The notes: generated by a model not told the origin, from the sequence alone. A stretch of DNA of 64,000 bases from Bosea vestrisii (GCF_030144325.1 NZ_CP126307.1:186001-250000); one strand, 5' to 3'; positions 36,595-46,517 are shown, counted from the stretch's first letter. Translations and numbers: made by a program.

Positions 36595-38373
36595 TCATTC
36601 AGAGCTTAAGGCATCCGCATCCAGAGCGTTAGCGCCAGCGAATAGGCCCAGGCCGCTGTCGATTCGCGCTTCTACCGGCCGGTTCAACTTGCGCAGGTAC
36701 ATGTCCCAGCAGGGTGAGAGCGCCACGAGCTGGCGGCCTTCGAGGGCCTGCGCGTATTGCTTCCAGATCGCTGCCCGTTTCACCTCCACGGGACATTTCG
36801 GCCGCATGATCGCGTCGATGTCGCGCAGGGCTTCCAGCATTTCGGCCGTAACCCGGGGATTGGTGCGCTCGGTGTCGATGCCGAGCGCGACATGAAGCGG
36901 CGCGGCACGGCCGAGCAGATGATTGAAGGGGCTGACGAAATCGAGCGCGAAGAAGCCATTCAGCTGGCGACCGTTGGTCGCCTCCCAATGCTTGATCGCA
37001 TCGATTCCCTGCTGGACCTCGAGCAGCCAAGTCGCCTGATGGTCGATTTCCGAGAACAGCGTAGCGGATGGCAGCAGACCGCGACGGACGAGGTCTTCAT
37101 AGGCGTCATTATATTTTGGGTAGTGGTCGACCTGCGCGATCGCACGTTCGGCCAGTTCCGGCTTGAGGCTGACCCGGCCGAGTGGTCCCACATCCGGCAC
37201 ATCCAGCGCCTGGTAGCGCGGCGCGGCGATCACGGCCCGCGCGCCTCTCTCGAGAAAGATCACCGCGCTCGGCAGGGCGGCGGCCATGACGAGCACCAGC
37301 ACATAGGGGCGCAGGCGGTCGTCCGAGCGCGGATAATAGGCCCGGAGTATCAGGATCAGGACCGGCCAGAGGCCGATGAATTCGAGTGATCCACTGTTCT
37401 GCGTCTCGCCCAGGATCAGGGCAAAGAGGCTTGCGCTGAGCCAGCCGAGTGGCGAAGCCAGCAAGCTCGCCAACGAGTGTTTTTCACGCCCGGCAGCGAC
37501 GGCAAGCACGCCGAGCAGCATCAGGCAGGGGGCGATCACGTTGAACTTGATCGAGCCCAGCGTCAGGAAACGCCGCAGGAACGAAGCGGAATTGAGCATG
37601 GCGAGGACAAGGACGTCCTCGACATAGGCGTACACGACGCCGGTCGTGATCTCGATCACACCCAGGCAGGCGATGACCGCGCCGGCGGCGATCGCGGCGT
37701 CGCGAAAACGCAAGCGCCCAGCCAGAACCGCGTAGCCGACGAGAACGGCGCCGGACACAGGGCCGGTGACCTTGACCAGGAACAGCGCCGCCATGAGCAC
37801 CGCGACGAGCGTCGTCAGCAGGATCCGGCTTTCGACGAAGAGAAGCGCCGCCAGCAGGAGATAGAGCAGCAAGGCGACATGGCGATTGTAATAGCCGAAA
37901 CCGTCGAAGCCCGGCGACGGATAGAGGCTGTGCAGATTGATCGGCAGCGAGGTCAGGAACAGGAGGGGTATCAGGATCGCCAGGGCCAAGCGGCGCGACC
38001 GCGGGGCAACATCCCGGGCGATCAACGCCGCAATCGGCAGCAAGACAGGCACGATCGCCCAGTTGGCGAGCAGGGCCGGCTGGGCCTGCGGGAAAAGCGC
38101 CTTGATGCCGGCGGTGAGATAGAAGCCGAGCGGGCCGATCGATGTGAAGAAGTCGATATTGGGAATCTGGCCCTGCCAGATGCGCTGGGCGGCATCGAGA
38201 TAGATATCGGTGTCCCAGTAATTCGGCCCGAGCGGCAGGCGTATGGGAAGCGCGAGCCCGAGGACCACCAACGCCAGGAAAAACACCATCCAGAATGTTG
38301 GGGATGTCATGAAATAGCGCCAGAACGTCCCGGTTTCCGGATTGCCTGTCGCCGCCTGAGTGCTGGTCGTCAT
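36595..38373 (-). CDS. polytopic membrane protein, GT-C glycosyltransferase-like
   Basis: 592 residues with about a dozen hydrophobic helices and a soluble C-terminal third of about 190 residues. After helix 1 the first outer loop reads YWDTDIYLDAAQRIWQGQIP then NIDFFTSIGPLGFYL. An acidic residue pair in this loop and the D-F-x-x-x-G-P form are typical of GT-C-fold enzymes that use lipid-linked sugars. No family name can be given. The start at 38373 is chosen for its AGG-type ribosome-binding site; ATGs at 38385 and 38403 are alternatives. It converges on tRNA-Glu with no room for a terminator. Confidence 0.65.
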   Translation of the reverse strand: MTTSTQAATGNPETGTFWRYFMTSPTFWMVFFLALVVLGLALPIRLPLGPNYWDTDIYLDAAQRIWQGQIPNIDFFTSIGPLGFYLTAGIKALFPQAQPALLANWAIVPVLLPIAALIARDVAPRSRRLALAILIPLLFLTSLPINLHSLYPSPGFDGFGYYNRHVALLLYLLLAALLFVESRILLTTLVAVLMAALFLVKVTGPVSGAVLVGYAVLAGRLRFRDAAIAAGAVIACLGVIEITTGVVYAYVEDVLVLAMLNSASFLRRFLTLGSIKFNVIAPCLMLLGVLAVAAGREKHSLASLLASPLGWLSASLFALILGETQNSGSLEFIGLWPVLILILRAYYPRSDDRLRPYVLVLVMAAALPSAVIFLERGARAVIAAPRYQALDVPDVGPLGRVSLKPELAERAIAQVDHYPKYNDAYEDLVRRGLLPSATLFSEIDHQATWLLEVQQGIDAIKHWEATNGRQLNGFFALDFVSPFNHLLGRAAPLHVALGIDTERTNPRVTAEMLEALRDIDAIMRPKCPVEVKRAAIWKQYAQALEGRQLVALSPCWDMYLRKLNRPVEARIDSGLGLFAGANALDADALSSE

Positions 38374-38565
38374 TGCCTGTTCCATGAGCCGGTGCTGGAA
38401 CATGGCAGAAATATGTTACCCGATCGCTTCCGTGTATAGGAATTCTGCAATTTTTGGTTGTGCCTGCGCGTGGCCGAGTTGTCGGCATTGCGTTCCGCTC
38501 CTGGTGCAGGGCGTGCTTCCTCTACCGGGTTCTCATGCGCTGACAGCCATCCTATAAGCGGCGCC

Positions 38566-39537
38566 ATGGCCGACATCGCCAACCTGTTCAATCTGGTCGC
38601 GCCCTTCTTCGGCCTGATCCTGCTCGGCTTCCTCGTCGGTCGCTACAAGCGGCTGCCGGGAGAAGGGCTGGCCTGGATGCAGTTCTTCCTGATCTATGTG
38701 GCGCTGCCTTGCCTGTTCTATCGGCTGATCGCCGACAAGCCGCTGAGCGAATTGACGAACTGGGGCTTCGTCGCGGTGACGACGCTCGCAACGTTTTGCG
38801 CCTTCGTGCTCTCCTTCGCGCTCGGTTGGCGCCATAACCACGGTGACATGCCGCAGGCGGTGATGCAGGGCGTCGCCGGCTCCTATTCGAACATCGGTTA
38901 CATGGGCCCGCCCTTGATCCTGGCGGCGCTCGGTCCGGCTGCCAGCGCGCCGGTGGTGTTGATCTTCGTCTTCGACAATCTCCTGCTGTTCTCGCTGATC
39001 CCGTTCCTGATGGCGCTGGCCGGCGTCGAGAAGCGCAGCCTCGCCGCCACGGCAGGCGAGGTGGTCTGGCGGGTCGTGACCCATCCCTTCAACGTCGCGA
39101 CCGTCGCCGGCGTGCTCGCAGCCTTCCTGAAGCTCGAGCTGCCGACCGCACTCGACAAGATGACGCTCTGGCTCTCGCAGGCGGCCGCTCCCTGCGCGCT
39201 CTTCCTCCTCGGCGTCACGGTGGCCTTGCAGCCGATGCGGCGGATGCCGGGCGAGTTGCCCTGGCTCGTCGCGATCAAGCTGCTGCTGCACCCATTGCTG
39301 GTCTGGCTGCTGCTCTCGGCGTTCGGCACTTTCTCGGCGCCGTGGATCTATGCGGCGGTGATCATGGCTGCGCTCCCCCCGGCGCTGAACATCTTCGTGA
39401 TCTCGACGCAGTATCGCGTCGGCATCGAGCGCGCCTCGGCCTGTATCCTGGTCGGAACCATCGTCTCGACGGTGACGCTGACGGGCTTCCTGTGGCTGGT
39501 GAAGACGGGCAGGATGCCGGCCGATCTCTTTCCCTGA
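38566..39537 (+). CDS. AEC-family (auxin efflux carrier-like) permease
   Basis: 323 residues with about ten membrane helices arranged as two five-helix halves. Family features include LFNLVAPFFGLILLGFLVGR, SYSNIGYMGPPLILAALG (the conserved N-x-G-Y-M-G-P block) and PALNIFVISTQYRVG. Bacterial members export or import organic anions such as malate or malonate; the substrate here is unknown. The ATG at 38566 matches the start of helix 1. The CoA-transferase gene follows after 32 bases and may be co-transcribed. Confidence 0.88.
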   Translation: MADIANLFNLVAPFFGLILLGFLVGRYKRLPGEGLAWMQFFLIYVALPCLFYRLIADKPLSELTNWGFVAVTTLATFCAFVLSFALGWRHNHGDMPQAVMQGVAGSYSNIGYMGPPLILAALGPAASAPVVLIFVFDNLLLFSLIPFLMALAGVEKRSLAATAGEVVWRVVTHPFNVATVAGVLAAFLKLELPTALDKMTLWLSQAAAPCALFLLGVTVALQPMRRMPGELPWLVAIKLLLHPLLVWLLLSAFGTFSAPWIYAAVIMAALPPALNIFVISTQYRVGIERASACILVGTIVSTVTLTGFLWLVKTGRMPADLFP

Positions 39538-39569
39538 CGGCCCGCCGGGCCATGCTTGCGGGCCCATCG

Positions 39570-40674
39570 ATGCAGCCGCTCTCCGATCTCCTCGTCCTCG
39601 ACTTCTCGACGCTTCTGCCCGGCCCGATGGCGAGCCTCTTCCTGGCCGAGGCCGGCGCGCGCGTAATCCGGATCGAGCGCCCGGACGGCGAGGACATGCG
39701 CCGCTTCCCGCCGCGCTTCGGCGAGACCTCCGCTCCCTTCGCCGCCCTCAACCGCGGCAAGCAGAGCCTCGCCATCGATCTCAAGGCGCCGGATGCGCTG
39801 GCGCGGTTGACCCCGTTGATCGAGCAGGCCGACATCGTCATCGAGCAGTTCCGGCCGGGCGTGATGGCACGGCTCGGCTTCGGCTACGAAACACTGAAGG
39901 CGCTCAATCCGCGATTGGTCTACTGCTCGATCAGCGGCTACGGCCAGGACGGCCCGCGTGCCTTCGAAGCCGGCCACGACATCAACTACCAGGCGATCGG
40001 CGGGCTACTCGGCCAGTCGCTGGCGCAGGGCAGGCAAGCCCCCTTGCCGCCGACCCTGGTCGCCGACATTGCCGGCGGCGCGATGCCGGCCGTGATCAAC
40101 ATTCTGCTCGCCTTGCGGGAGCGCGACCGCTCCGGCCAAGGCTGCCACCTCGACATCGCCATGACCGACTCGATGCTCGCCTTCGCCTGGTACGCGCTGG
40201 CACAGGGCCAGGCCTCCGGTCGCTATCCGGCTGGCGGGGGAGGGGCTGCTGACCGGGGCCAGTCCGCGCTATGGCCTCTATGCGACGGCCGATGGCTGGT
40301 TTCTGGCCGTCGGCGCACTCGAGGAGAAGTTCTGGGCGAGCTTCTGCGAAGGGATCGGACTCGACGCTGAGCTGCGCGACGACCGGCGCGATCCCGCAGC
40401 GACGCAGGCTGCGATTACCGCGATCATCGCATCGCAGCCGGCGAAACACTGGCGGGCAACGATCGAGCCGCTCGACTGCTGCTGCACTGTAGTCCGGACG
40501 CTCGAAGAGGCGCTGGCTGATCCGCATCTCACGGCGCGTGGTCTGCTCGACCGGCAAGTCGAGGAGCCCGGTGGGCGGCGGATGGTTTCGACACCACTAC
40601 CGCTCGCGCCCGTGTTCCGCGACGCTGCGCCGGCATTACGGGCGAGCCCGCCGATCGGCGACTACGAAATCTGA
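39570..40674 (+). CDS. CaiB/BaiF-family CoA-transferase, frameshifted as sequenced
   Basis: Family III CoA-transferases move CoA between acyl groups through a catalytic aspartate. The first part (LLVLDFSTLLPGPMASLFLA, RIERPDGEDMRRFPPRFGE, YCSISGYGQDGP, AGHDINYQAIGG) runs in one frame to SGRYPAGG. The rest (GLLTGASPRYGLYATADGWF, LAVGALEEKFWASF, RTLEEALADPHLTARGL) is in another. The switch is a G5 run at 40236-40240; four G's restore 367 residues. The catalytic Asp is probably in GHDINY. The ATG at 39552 is an alternative start. An adjacent AEC permease may bring in the acid that is activated, which is only inference. Confidence 0.85.
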
Positions 40675-40677
40675 GCC

Positions 40678-41850
40678 TCAGCCCGCCGCGGTGCCGCCGG
40701 CAAGGCCATGCCGCATCACCAGGCGACGTAGCGGCGCGATTCGCGACAGCGCCAACAGTCCGGCGCCACGCATCAGATCGGCTGGCAGCAGATCGGTCAG
40801 CAAGGTCCGATTGAGTGCATCGACGGCGCCGGTGCGCAGGCGGACATCGGCCTGGCGCGAGCGATCGTAAGCTGAGAGCGCCGCCTCTTCGCCGGGATCC
40901 CCGGTGCCAGCAACCGCATCGCGCAGCGCCGCGACGTCGCGCAGTCCGAGATTGAGCCCCTGCGCCCCGATCGGCGGGAAGACATGTGCGGCCTCGCCAA
41001 TCAGCGCCATGCGCGCGTCAGCAAAGCGGTCGACCGACAGGCCGCCCATCGGCACACGCCCGCGTGGGCCTGCGACCGTCAGCGCGCCAAGGATCGAATG
41101 CGTCTGCCGCTCGACCGCACGGGCGAAGGCAAGATCGTCGAGCCCAGCGATACGTTCCGCCTCGGCCGGCTCGAGCAACCAGACCAGCGAAGAGCGCCGG
41201 CCGGTCATCGGCACCAGCGTGCAGGGGCCGGAGCGGGTGTGGAACTCGGTCGAGGCATCCTGATGCTCGCGGCGATGGCTCAGGATCGCGGTCAGCGCGA
41301 CCTGCGGATAGCTCCAGTCGCGCGCGGTGATGCCAGCGGCCTGCCGGACGCGCGACTTGCGGCCATCGGCGCCGACGACGAGCCGAGCCTCGACAGGGTC
41401 GAAACCGTCGCCTGCCAGCCGGACCGCGTCAGCACCCGGCGTGATTTCCGTCGCAGCCTGGGGGATCGTGCGGATGCGCGGCTCCGCCGCCGCCTTGGCC
41501 GCCATCGCCTCGACGAGCGCGGCATTCTCGACGTTCCAGCCGAAGGCCGGCAGGCCGAGCTCGGCTGCCTTGAATTCGACCGGCGGCTGACGAAACAGGC
41601 TGCCGGTATCGTCGACCAGCCGCATCAGCGCGAGCGGCGCCGCCACCGCGTCGAGCGTCTCCGTCAGGCCGAGTGCCTCGAGCAGCCGCCAGGAACCGTC
41701 CAGCAGGGCGACGGTACGGCCGTCGCGCGGGGCGCTCGCCGACCCGAACAGCACGACATTGCGCCCGGCTGCGGCGAGCGCGAGCGCTGCCGCGAAGCCG
41801 ACCGCGCCGGCCCCGACAATGGCGATGTCGCAATGGTTCTGGTCAGTCAT
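40678..41850 (-). CDS. FAD-dependent UbiH/UbiF/COQ6-family hydroxylase
   Basis: 390 residues of the flavin monooxygenase family that hydroxylates ubiquinone precursors. The N-terminal FAD motif is IAIVGAGAVGFAAALALAAAG. The NAD(P)H/FAD block is GADGRKSRVRQAAGI, and the second FAD motif reads LIGEAAHVFPPIGAQGLNLG. The more usual GDAAH has become GEAAH, as in some rhizobial members. Which ring position it hydroxylates cannot be told. It converges on the CoA-transferase gene with only 3 bases between them. Confidence 0.88.
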   Translation of the reverse strand: MTDQNHCDIAIVGAGAVGFAAALALAAAGRNVVLFGSASAPRDGRTVALLDGSWRLLEALGLTETLDAVAAPLALMRLVDDTGSLFRQPPVEFKAAELGLPAFGWNVENAALVEAMAAKAAAEPRIRTIPQAATEITPGADAVRLAGDGFDPVEARLVVGADGRKSRVRQAAGITARDWSYPQVALTAILSHRREHQDASTEFHTRSGPCTLVPMTGRRSSLVWLLEPAEAERIAGLDDLAFARAVERQTHSILGALTVAGPRGRVPMGGLSVDRFADARMALIGEAAHVFPPIGAQGLNLGLRDVAALRDAVAGTGDPGEEAALSAYDRSRQADVRLRTGAVDALNRTLLTDLLPADLMRGAGLLALSRIAPLRRLVMRHGLAGGTAAG

Positions 41851-41905
41851 GGCTTTTCGGTAGCCGATGCCGATGCTGCTGGCGAGCGCGCGCTTGCCGC
41901 AGCCT

Positions 41906-43606
41906 CTACCCCCAGACCACGCCCTTGGCCGGCTTCTGGGCGATCTCCCGGAACGAGACGAGGCGTTCATCGATCCCCTCATGGCCGAGCACGGCCCGTA
42001 CTTGCCGCCCAGCGCCGCGAATCTCGACTGTGGAGCCATGGTGCAGCGCCTTGTCGATCACCGTCTTGAGCGAGACCGCAGCACTGGAATCGGCGAAGGG
42101 CACGCCGGAGAGGTCGAGCACGATGCGCTCGGGAAACGGCCCGACGCGATCGAGCACTGTCGCGACATGGCTGCTGGCACCGAAGAACAGCGGGCCGGTG
42201 ATCCTGTAGTGGAAGGCCTCGGCGTCGCGCTTGCCGTTACCGTTCGCCTGCGGCTCGTCCTGGCCTGCTTCGTCATAGTCGACGAGCGCTGCGTCCATGC
42301 CGGCCTCGACCGTGACGATGTTGGCCATGCGATGCATGAAGATCAGCGAGCCGAGCACGACACCGACGCCGATCCCGACCATCAGGTCCTCGAAGACCAC
42401 CAGCAGGAAGGTCGCGAGCAGTACGAGTGAGTCGGCGCGCGAATGCCTGAGGATCGCGGTGAAGGCGGCTTTCTCTGCCATGTTCCAGGCGACGACGGCG
42501 AGCACGCTGGCGAGCGCCGCGAGCGGAATGTAGGAGGCGAGCGGCGCTGCGACGAGCATGAACAGCAGCACGAAGGCCGCGTGCAGCATCCCCGCCACCG
42601 GCGTGACGCCGCCGGCCCGGATGTTCGTCGCGGTGCGGGCGATCGTGCCGGTGACGCAGATGCCGCCGAACAGCGGCGAGCCGATATTGGCGACGCCCTG
42701 CGCGACCAGCTCCATGTTCGAACGGTGACGTCGCCCGCTCATCCCGTCCGCGACCACGGCCGAGAGCAGCGATTCGATGCCGCCGAGCACCGCGATCGCG
42801 AGCGCCGCCGGCAGCACCGAGATCAGCTTGTCGAGGCTGAAAACCGGCAGATGCGGGGCGGGCAGGGCGCGCGGAATGCCGCCGAAGCGACTGCCGATCG
42901 TCTCGACCGGCAAATGCAGCAGGAAGGTCGCGGCGGCCGCGAGCGCAACCGCAATCAGGAGGCCGGGCCAGTCCGGCCGCCAGCGCCTCAGGCCCAGGAT
43001 CGCCGCGATCGTCAGAGCGGATAGGCCAAGCGCCGCCGGGTTGAGCGTGCCGAGAGCGGTAGCGAGCGCCTGCAGCTTCGGGATCAGCGCCGCCGGCTCC
43101 TTGCCCGGCAGCGTCAGCCCGAGCAGGTCGCGAATCTGGCTGGCGAAGATGATGATCGCGATGCCGGTGGTGAAGCCAACCAGCACCGGATGCGGGATGT
43201 ACTTGATGTAGGTGCCGAGCCGCAGCAGCCCGACCGCGATTAGAATGGCGCCGGCCAGCATGGTCGCGAGCAGGAGCCCGTCGAAGCCGTGCTGGTCGAT
43301 CGTCGCCGCGATCAGGACGATGAAGGCGCCCGCCGGTCCGCCGATCTGGTGGCGGCTGCCGCTCAGCGCCGAGACGAGGAAGCCACCGACGATCGCCGTG
43401 AACAGCCCCGCGGCCGGTGTGGCACCGCTGGCGATGGCGATCGCCATGGATAGCGGCAGCGCGACGATCGCGACCGTCAGCCCCGAAAGCGCATCAGCCC
43501 GTAGCCTCGCCAATCCATAGCCCTCGCGCAGGGCGGAGATGAGCTTGGGGGTGAAGGCCTCGCGCAGGACCGCATGGCTGCCGAGCTGGGCGCCTTGGCT
43601 GTTCAT
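41906..43606 (-). CDS. SulP-family anion transporter with STAS domain
   Basis: 566 residues. The membrane domain has the SulP hallmarks LSGLTVAIVALPLSMAIAIA (helix 1), SGSRHQIGGPAGAFIVLIA and YIPHPVLVGFTTGIAIIIF. A cytoplasmic STAS domain lies at about 460-560 (RIVLDLSGVPFADSSAAVSL). SulP proteins carry sulfate, bicarbonate or dicarboxylates; the substrate cannot be fixed here. The sulfate ABC system at 48.7-52.5 kb makes bicarbonate or dicarboxylate at least as likely as sulfate. It is divergent from the quinone reductase gene, across a 128-base gap. Confidence 0.92.
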   Translation of the reverse strand: MNSQGAQLGSHAVLREAFTPKLISALREGYGLARLRADALSGLTVAIVALPLSMAIAIASGATPAAGLFTAIVGGFLVSALSGSRHQIGGPAGAFIVLIAATIDQHGFDGLLLATMLAGAILIAVGLLRLGTYIKYIPHPVLVGFTTGIAIIIFASQIRDLLGLTLPGKEPAALIPKLQALATALGTLNPAALGLSALTIAAILGLRRWRPDWPGLLIAVALAAAATFLLHLPVETIGSRFGGIPRALPAPHLPVFSLDKLISVLPAALAIAVLGGIESLLSAVVADGMSGRRHRSNMELVAQGVANIGSPLFGGICVTGTIARTATNIRAGGVTPVAGMLHAAFVLLFMLVAAPLASYIPLAALASVLAVVAWNMAEKAAFTAILRHSRADSLVLLATFLLVVFEDLMVGIGVGVVLGSLIFMHRMANIVTVEAGMDAALVDYDEAGQDEPQANGNGKRDAEAFHYRITGPLFFGASSHVATVLDRVGPFPERIVLDLSGVPFADSSAAVSLKTVIDKALHHGSTVEIRGAGRQVRAVLGHEGIDERLVSFREIAQKPAKGVVWG

Positions 43607-43734
43607 CTCAGAGACCGATCATGCAGTTCTGCCAGACCGACTCGGCGTTTGCGCGGGTCTGGTGTGCAGTGCAGCCGTTGCGCCGAAGGAAGGCAAGTCC
43701 CTATCGTTGTCGCCATCGACATCAGGAGATCGCC

Positions 43735-44706
43735 ATGGCGAAAGCTATCCGCGTACACACGACCGGTGGGCCCGAAGTACTGCAACTGGAGGAGATCAGC
43801 CTGCCGGCACCGGGGCCAGGCGAGATACTGATCCGCAACCGCGCCATCGGGCTGAACTTCATCGACACCTATTTCCGCACCGGACTTTATCCGGCGCCGC
43901 TGCCGTTTACGCTCGGCAATGAATCGGCTGGCGACGTGCTCGCTGTCGGTCCCGGGGTGAGCGAGTTCAAGCCCGGCGACCGGATTGCGGTCGTCTCGTC
44001 GCACGGTGCCTATGCCGAGGAGCGCATCGTTCCGGCGTCGGCGGTGGTCGCGCTGCCCGAAAACGTCTCCTATGAAGCTGCCGCCAGCATGATGCTGAAG
44101 GGGCTAACCGCCGAATACCTGCTCCACCGCACCTACAAGGTGAAGCCAGGCGATACGATCCTCGTCCATGCCGCGGCCGGCGGTACCGGTTCGATCCTCT
44201 GCCAATGGGGCAAGGCGCTGGGCGCGACCGTGATCGGAACCGTCGGCAGCAAGGAGAAGGCCGAGCTCGCCAAGGCGAACAAGGCGGACCACGTCATTCT
44301 CTATCGCGACGAGGACGTTGCGGCGCGCGTCAAGGAGATCACCGGCGGCCAGCGCTGCGACGTCGTCTACGATGGCGTCGGCAAGGATACCTTCATGGGA
44401 TCGCTCGATTCGCTGAAGCCCTTCGGCCTGTTGGCGAGCTTCGGCAATGCCTCGGGCGCGGTCGAGGCCTTCAACCTCGGCATCCTCTCGACGAAGGGCT
44501 CCCTTTACGTCACCCGCCCAACTATGGCCACGCATACGTCCAAGCGCGAGACCCTGGTCGCGATGGCGAAGAACCTGTTCGGGGCCGTCGGTTCCGGCAA
44601 GGTCAGCGTCGCGATCAACGCCCGTTTCGCCCTGAAGGATGCCGCCGAGGCGCACCGGACGCTGGAAAGCCGCGGCACCACGGGTTCGACCGTGATCGTG
44701 CCGTAG
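43735..44706 (+). CDS. NADPH:quinone oxidoreductase (zeta-crystallin type)
   Basis: 323 residues of the zinc-free MDR superfamily. It has an N-terminal GroES-like domain (IGLNFIDTYFRTGLYPAPLP, then GNESAGDVLAVG) and a Rossmann domain with HAAAGGTGSILCQWGKALGA (the NADPH loop A-x-x-G-x-x-x). The quinone-reductase region CDVVYDGVGKDTF and GLLASFGNASG are also present. There are no zinc-ligand cysteines, as expected for QorA. The ATG at 43735 follows CAGGAG by 7 bases; the frame is open for 114 bases upstream. A hairpin lies behind the gene. Confidence 0.93.
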   Translation: MAKAIRVHTTGGPEVLQLEEISLPAPGPGEILIRNRAIGLNFIDTYFRTGLYPAPLPFTLGNESAGDVLAVGPGVSEFKPGDRIAVVSSHGAYAEERIVPASAVVALPENVSYEAAASMMLKGLTAEYLLHRTYKVKPGDTILVHAAAGGTGSILCQWGKALGATVIGTVGSKEKAELAKANKADHVILYRDEDVAARVKEITGGQRCDVVYDGVGKDTFMGSLDSLKPFGLLASFGNASGAVEAFNLGILSTKGSLYVTRPTMATHTSKRETLVAMAKNLFGAVGSGKVSVAINARFALKDAAEAHRTLESRGTTGSTVIVP

Positions 44707-44743
44707 ATCAACTCCGGCGGTTTCGCCGGAATCACGACGTGAC

Positions 44744-44769
44744 AACGGCCGCCTCTTCAGGCGACCGTT
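44744..44769 (+). terminator. possible terminator of the quinone reductase gene
   Basis: AACGG-C-CGCCT-CTTC-AGGCG-A-CCGTT forms a 10-pair stem with one mismatch, followed by TCCATTT. A second GC-rich hairpin, TCCGGCG-GTTT-CGCCGGA, lies just before it at 44713-44730. Confidence 0.4.
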
Positions 44770-44870
44770 TCCATTTGGGAAGAAAAAATCGAAAGCTTCG
44801 AACCTGAAAGCGAAAGCGCGCCTGGAGCCGGCAAAGCAGGACCAACAACAAGAACTTTGGTCCTTACGTC

Positions 44871-45083
44871 ATGTCCCCGTTTCTTCGCCGCGTCGGTTTC
44901 ATCCTCTCCTTCGTCATCGTCGCGATGGCGCTCCACGCGCAGCTCACCGCCCGCCCGACGCTCCAGCTCGCCACCCAGGTCAGCAAGTCACAGGCCGTCT
45001 CCGAGAAGCCGGCACGGGCCCGTATCGGCCGTGTCACGCAATTGCGCAATACGCCCCGGCCGGTCACTTCCGCCCTCGCGTAA
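44871..45083 (+). CDS. small membrane or secreted protein, hypothetical
   Basis: 70 residues with one hydrophobic segment near the start (VGFILSFVIVAMALHAQL) and a basic hydrophilic remainder (KPARARIGRVTQLRNTPRP). Composition and third-base GC are like neighbouring genes, but there is no clear ribosome-binding site and no recognised family. It converges on rimO, ending 13 bases from its stop. It could be a chance frame. Confidence 0.35.
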   Translation: MSPFLRRVGFILSFVIVAMALHAQLTARPTLQLATQVSKSQAVSEKPARARIGRVTQLRNTPRPVTSALA

Positions 45084-45095
45084 GCTAAAACCTAT

Positions 45096-46415
45096 TCAGA
45101 CCGCGATGCCGTGCAGGTCATAGGCGTCGGCGCGCTCGATCTTCACCGTGACGATATCGCCCGGCCGCAGCGGTCGGCGGCTCGACACATAGACATTGCC
45201 GTCTATCTCCGGCGCGTCCCATTTCGAGCGGCCCTTGGCGACGGTCGGACCGGCCTCGTCGATGATCACCGGAATGCGCTTGCCGACGCGCGCCTTGACG
45301 ATACGGGCCGAAACCTCGGCTTGCGTCTTCATGAAGCGGTGCCAGCGCGCCTCCTTCTCGTCCTCCGCGACCAGCGGCAGGCCGAGATCGTTCGCGGTAG
45401 CGCCCTTGACCGGCTCATACTTGAAGCAGCCGACGCGCTCGAGCTTCGCTTCCTTCAGCCAATCGAGCAGGAAGTCGACATCGTCCTCGGTCTCGCCGGG
45501 GAAGCCGACGATGAAGGTCGAGCGGATGGCGAGGTCCGGGCAGATCTCGCGCCATTTCCTGATGCGCTCCAGCGTCTTCTCGTGATGGGCCGGCCGGCGC
45601 ATCGCCTTCAGCACCGAGGGAGAGGCATGCTGGAACGGGATATCGAGATAGGGCAGCACATGGCCCTCCGCCATCAGCGGGATGACCTCGTCGACATGCG
45701 GGTAGGGGTAGACATAGTGCATCCGGACCCAGACGCCCATCTGGCCGAGCTCGCGCGCCAGCTCGAAGAAGCGGGTGCGGACCTCGCGGTCCTTCCACAT
45801 CGACGGCGCATATTTGATGTCGAGCCCATAGGCGCTGGTGTCCTGCGAGATCACCAGCAGTTCCTTGACACCGGCTTTGACCAGCTTCTCGGCCTCGCGC
45901 AGCACCTCGCCGATCGGCCGCGAGACCAGATCGCCGCGCAATTTTGGGATGATGCAGAAGCTGCAGCGATTGTTGCAACCCTCTGAAATCTTGAGATAGG
46001 CGTAGTGCCGCGGCGTCAGCTTGATGCCCTGATCCGGGACCAGGTCGAGGAAAGGGTCGTGCTTGGGCGGCACGGCCTGATGCACCGCCGAGACCACGCT
46101 CTCATAGGCCTGCGGCCCGGTGATCGCCAGCAGGTTCGGGAAGGCGTCGCGGATCTGCTCGGGTTCGGCGCCCATGCAGCCGGTGACGATGACCTTGCCG
46201 TTCTCCGCCATGGCCGCGCCGATCGCTTCGAGCGATTCCTGCTTGGCGCTGTCGAGGAAACCACAGGTGTTGACGATGACGAGGTCGGCGCCCGCATGGC
46301 TCTTGCTGAGCTCGTAGCCCTCGGAGCGCAGCGAGGTGATGATGCGTTCGGAATCGACGAGTGCCTTGGGGCAACCGAGGGAAACGAACGAGATTTTCGG
46401 CGCGACGGCATTCAT
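45096..46415 (-). CDS. rimO: ribosomal protein S12 methylthiotransferase RimO
   Basis: A radical-SAM enzyme that methylthiolates the conserved aspartate of ribosomal protein S12. The 439-residue protein has the UPF0004 domain (KISFVSLGCPKALVDSERI, VIVNTCGFLDSAKQESLEAI, VTGCMGAEPEQI) with three cluster cysteines. The radical-SAM site is ISEGCNNRCSFCIIPKLRGD, and a C-terminal TRAM domain (GNVYVSSRRPLRPGDIVTVK) follows. The ALVDSER motif and the CNNRCSFC form separate RimO from MiaB. The ATG at 46415 gives the family start. Confidence 0.95.
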   Translation of the reverse strand: MNAVAPKISFVSLGCPKALVDSERIITSLRSEGYELSKSHAGADLVIVNTCGFLDSAKQESLEAIGAAMAENGKVIVTGCMGAEPEQIRDAFPNLLAITGPQAYESVVSAVHQAVPPKHDPFLDLVPDQGIKLTPRHYAYLKISEGCNNRCSFCIIPKLRGDLVSRPIGEVLREAEKLVKAGVKELLVISQDTSAYGLDIKYAPSMWKDREVRTRFFELARELGQMGVWVRMHYVYPYPHVDEVIPLMAEGHVLPYLDIPFQHASPSVLKAMRRPAHHEKTLERIRKWREICPDLAIRSTFIVGFPGETEDDVDFLLDWLKEAKLERVGCFKYEPVKGATANDLGLPLVAEDEKEARWHRFMKTQAEVSARIVKARVGKRIPVIIDEAGPTVAKGRSKWDAPEIDGNVYVSSRRPLRPGDIVTVKIERADAYDLHGIAV

Positions 46416-46517
46416 CGGCGACAGAACTCGGCAACGGAGCAAGGGAAGGGCGCGGCAAGGCCGGCGCGATGGCGCTTCCTTTGATCCTTTTTGGACAAAT
46501 TTGCAACTCGTCCCGGG

